From NCBI GenBank assembly GCA_027858735.1, contig JAQICC010000180.1, forward strand, positions 1 to 33,991: a DNA stretch of 33,991 nt, given 5' to 3'. The position numbers and the translations under genes are program-made. How positions within the stretch are numbered: position 1 is the stretch's first letter; each line of letters opens with the position of its first letter. Positions 33,952 to 33,991 of this stretch are shown in pieces. This stretch comes from Salinivirgaceae bacterium (GTDB lineage: Bacteria > Bacteroidota > Bacteroidia > Bacteroidales > SZUA-534). Below the pieces are notes generated by a model, which ran no database searches, had not been told where the DNA came from, and saw only the letters and a program-made list of their open reading frames with translations.

Positions 33952-33991
33952 TCTGATTTTCAATGCTGCGAAAGCCTCATTCTTGAAGCTT

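Noticed and set aside
33682-33963. 93-codon minus-strand frame at the window end
   Set aside because: Mostly antisense to kdsD and continues through the palindromic repeat; no support as a gene.
1-33991. CRISPR arrays, tRNA or rRNA genes
   Set aside because: No regularly spaced repeats, cloverleaf-like sequences or rRNA-like stretches were seen on reading the window.

Overview
The window comes from an AT-rich member of the Bacteroidota, most like a marine or anaerobic Bacteroidales/Marinilabiliales relative. The evidence is a SusC/SusD pair, lipoproteins with acidic residues just after the lipobox cysteine, and many upstream regions with the Bacteroidota-type -7 element TAnnTTTG and no strong Shine-Dalgarno. 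I cannot name a genus from sequence alone.

Layout. (1) 1-5156: the 3' end of a polysaccharide-utilisation-type locus, with a truncated surface-protein gene, susC-like and susD-like genes and a strong terminator. No glycan-degrading enzyme is inside the window, so the substrate is unknown. (2) 5351-7306: a complete IS1634-family insertion sequence with inverted repeats, an intact DDE transposase and a TTACAA target duplication. (3) 7592-14263: a single gene for a giant cytosolic protein of about 2223 residues. It appears to join a PLP-dependent aminotransferase-fold domain to an HPr-kinase/PEPCK-type P-loop domain. It has its own promoter region, leader hairpin and terminator, and is the best candidate here for an undescribed system. 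(4) 14264-14902: a gene-free gap holding a 213-bp MITE-like element with a perfect 9-bp target duplication, and a very strong orphan terminator. (5) 14903-17904: a thioredoxin and a thioredoxin-fold lipoprotein on the plus strand, facing a small membrane protein and two secreted proteins of unknown function on the minus strand. (6) 18041-21730, plus strand: a YbdG-type mechanosensitive channel, a secreted two-copy DUF1573 protein and a MeaB GTPase. (7) 21733-25201, minus strand: a membrane-anchored PAS-PAS-adenylate cyclase and an orphan citrate lyase alpha subunit. (8) 25411-26106: a cytosolic gene of unknown function. (9) 26164-32435, minus strand: a long-chain acyl-CoA synthetase, then, read in transcription order, UDP-glucuronate decarboxylase, rfbC, rfbD and a phosphohexomutase as a tight envelope-sugar operon. 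(10) 32679-33875, plus strand: a small secreted protein and a SIS-only arabinose-5-phosphate isomerase for Kdo.

Common themes are outer-membrane nutrient uptake and envelope sugar-nucleotide and Kdo supply, beside stand-alone housekeeping genes. Most transcription units are short and closed by clear hairpins with T-tracts. No tRNA, rRNA or CRISPR array was seen.
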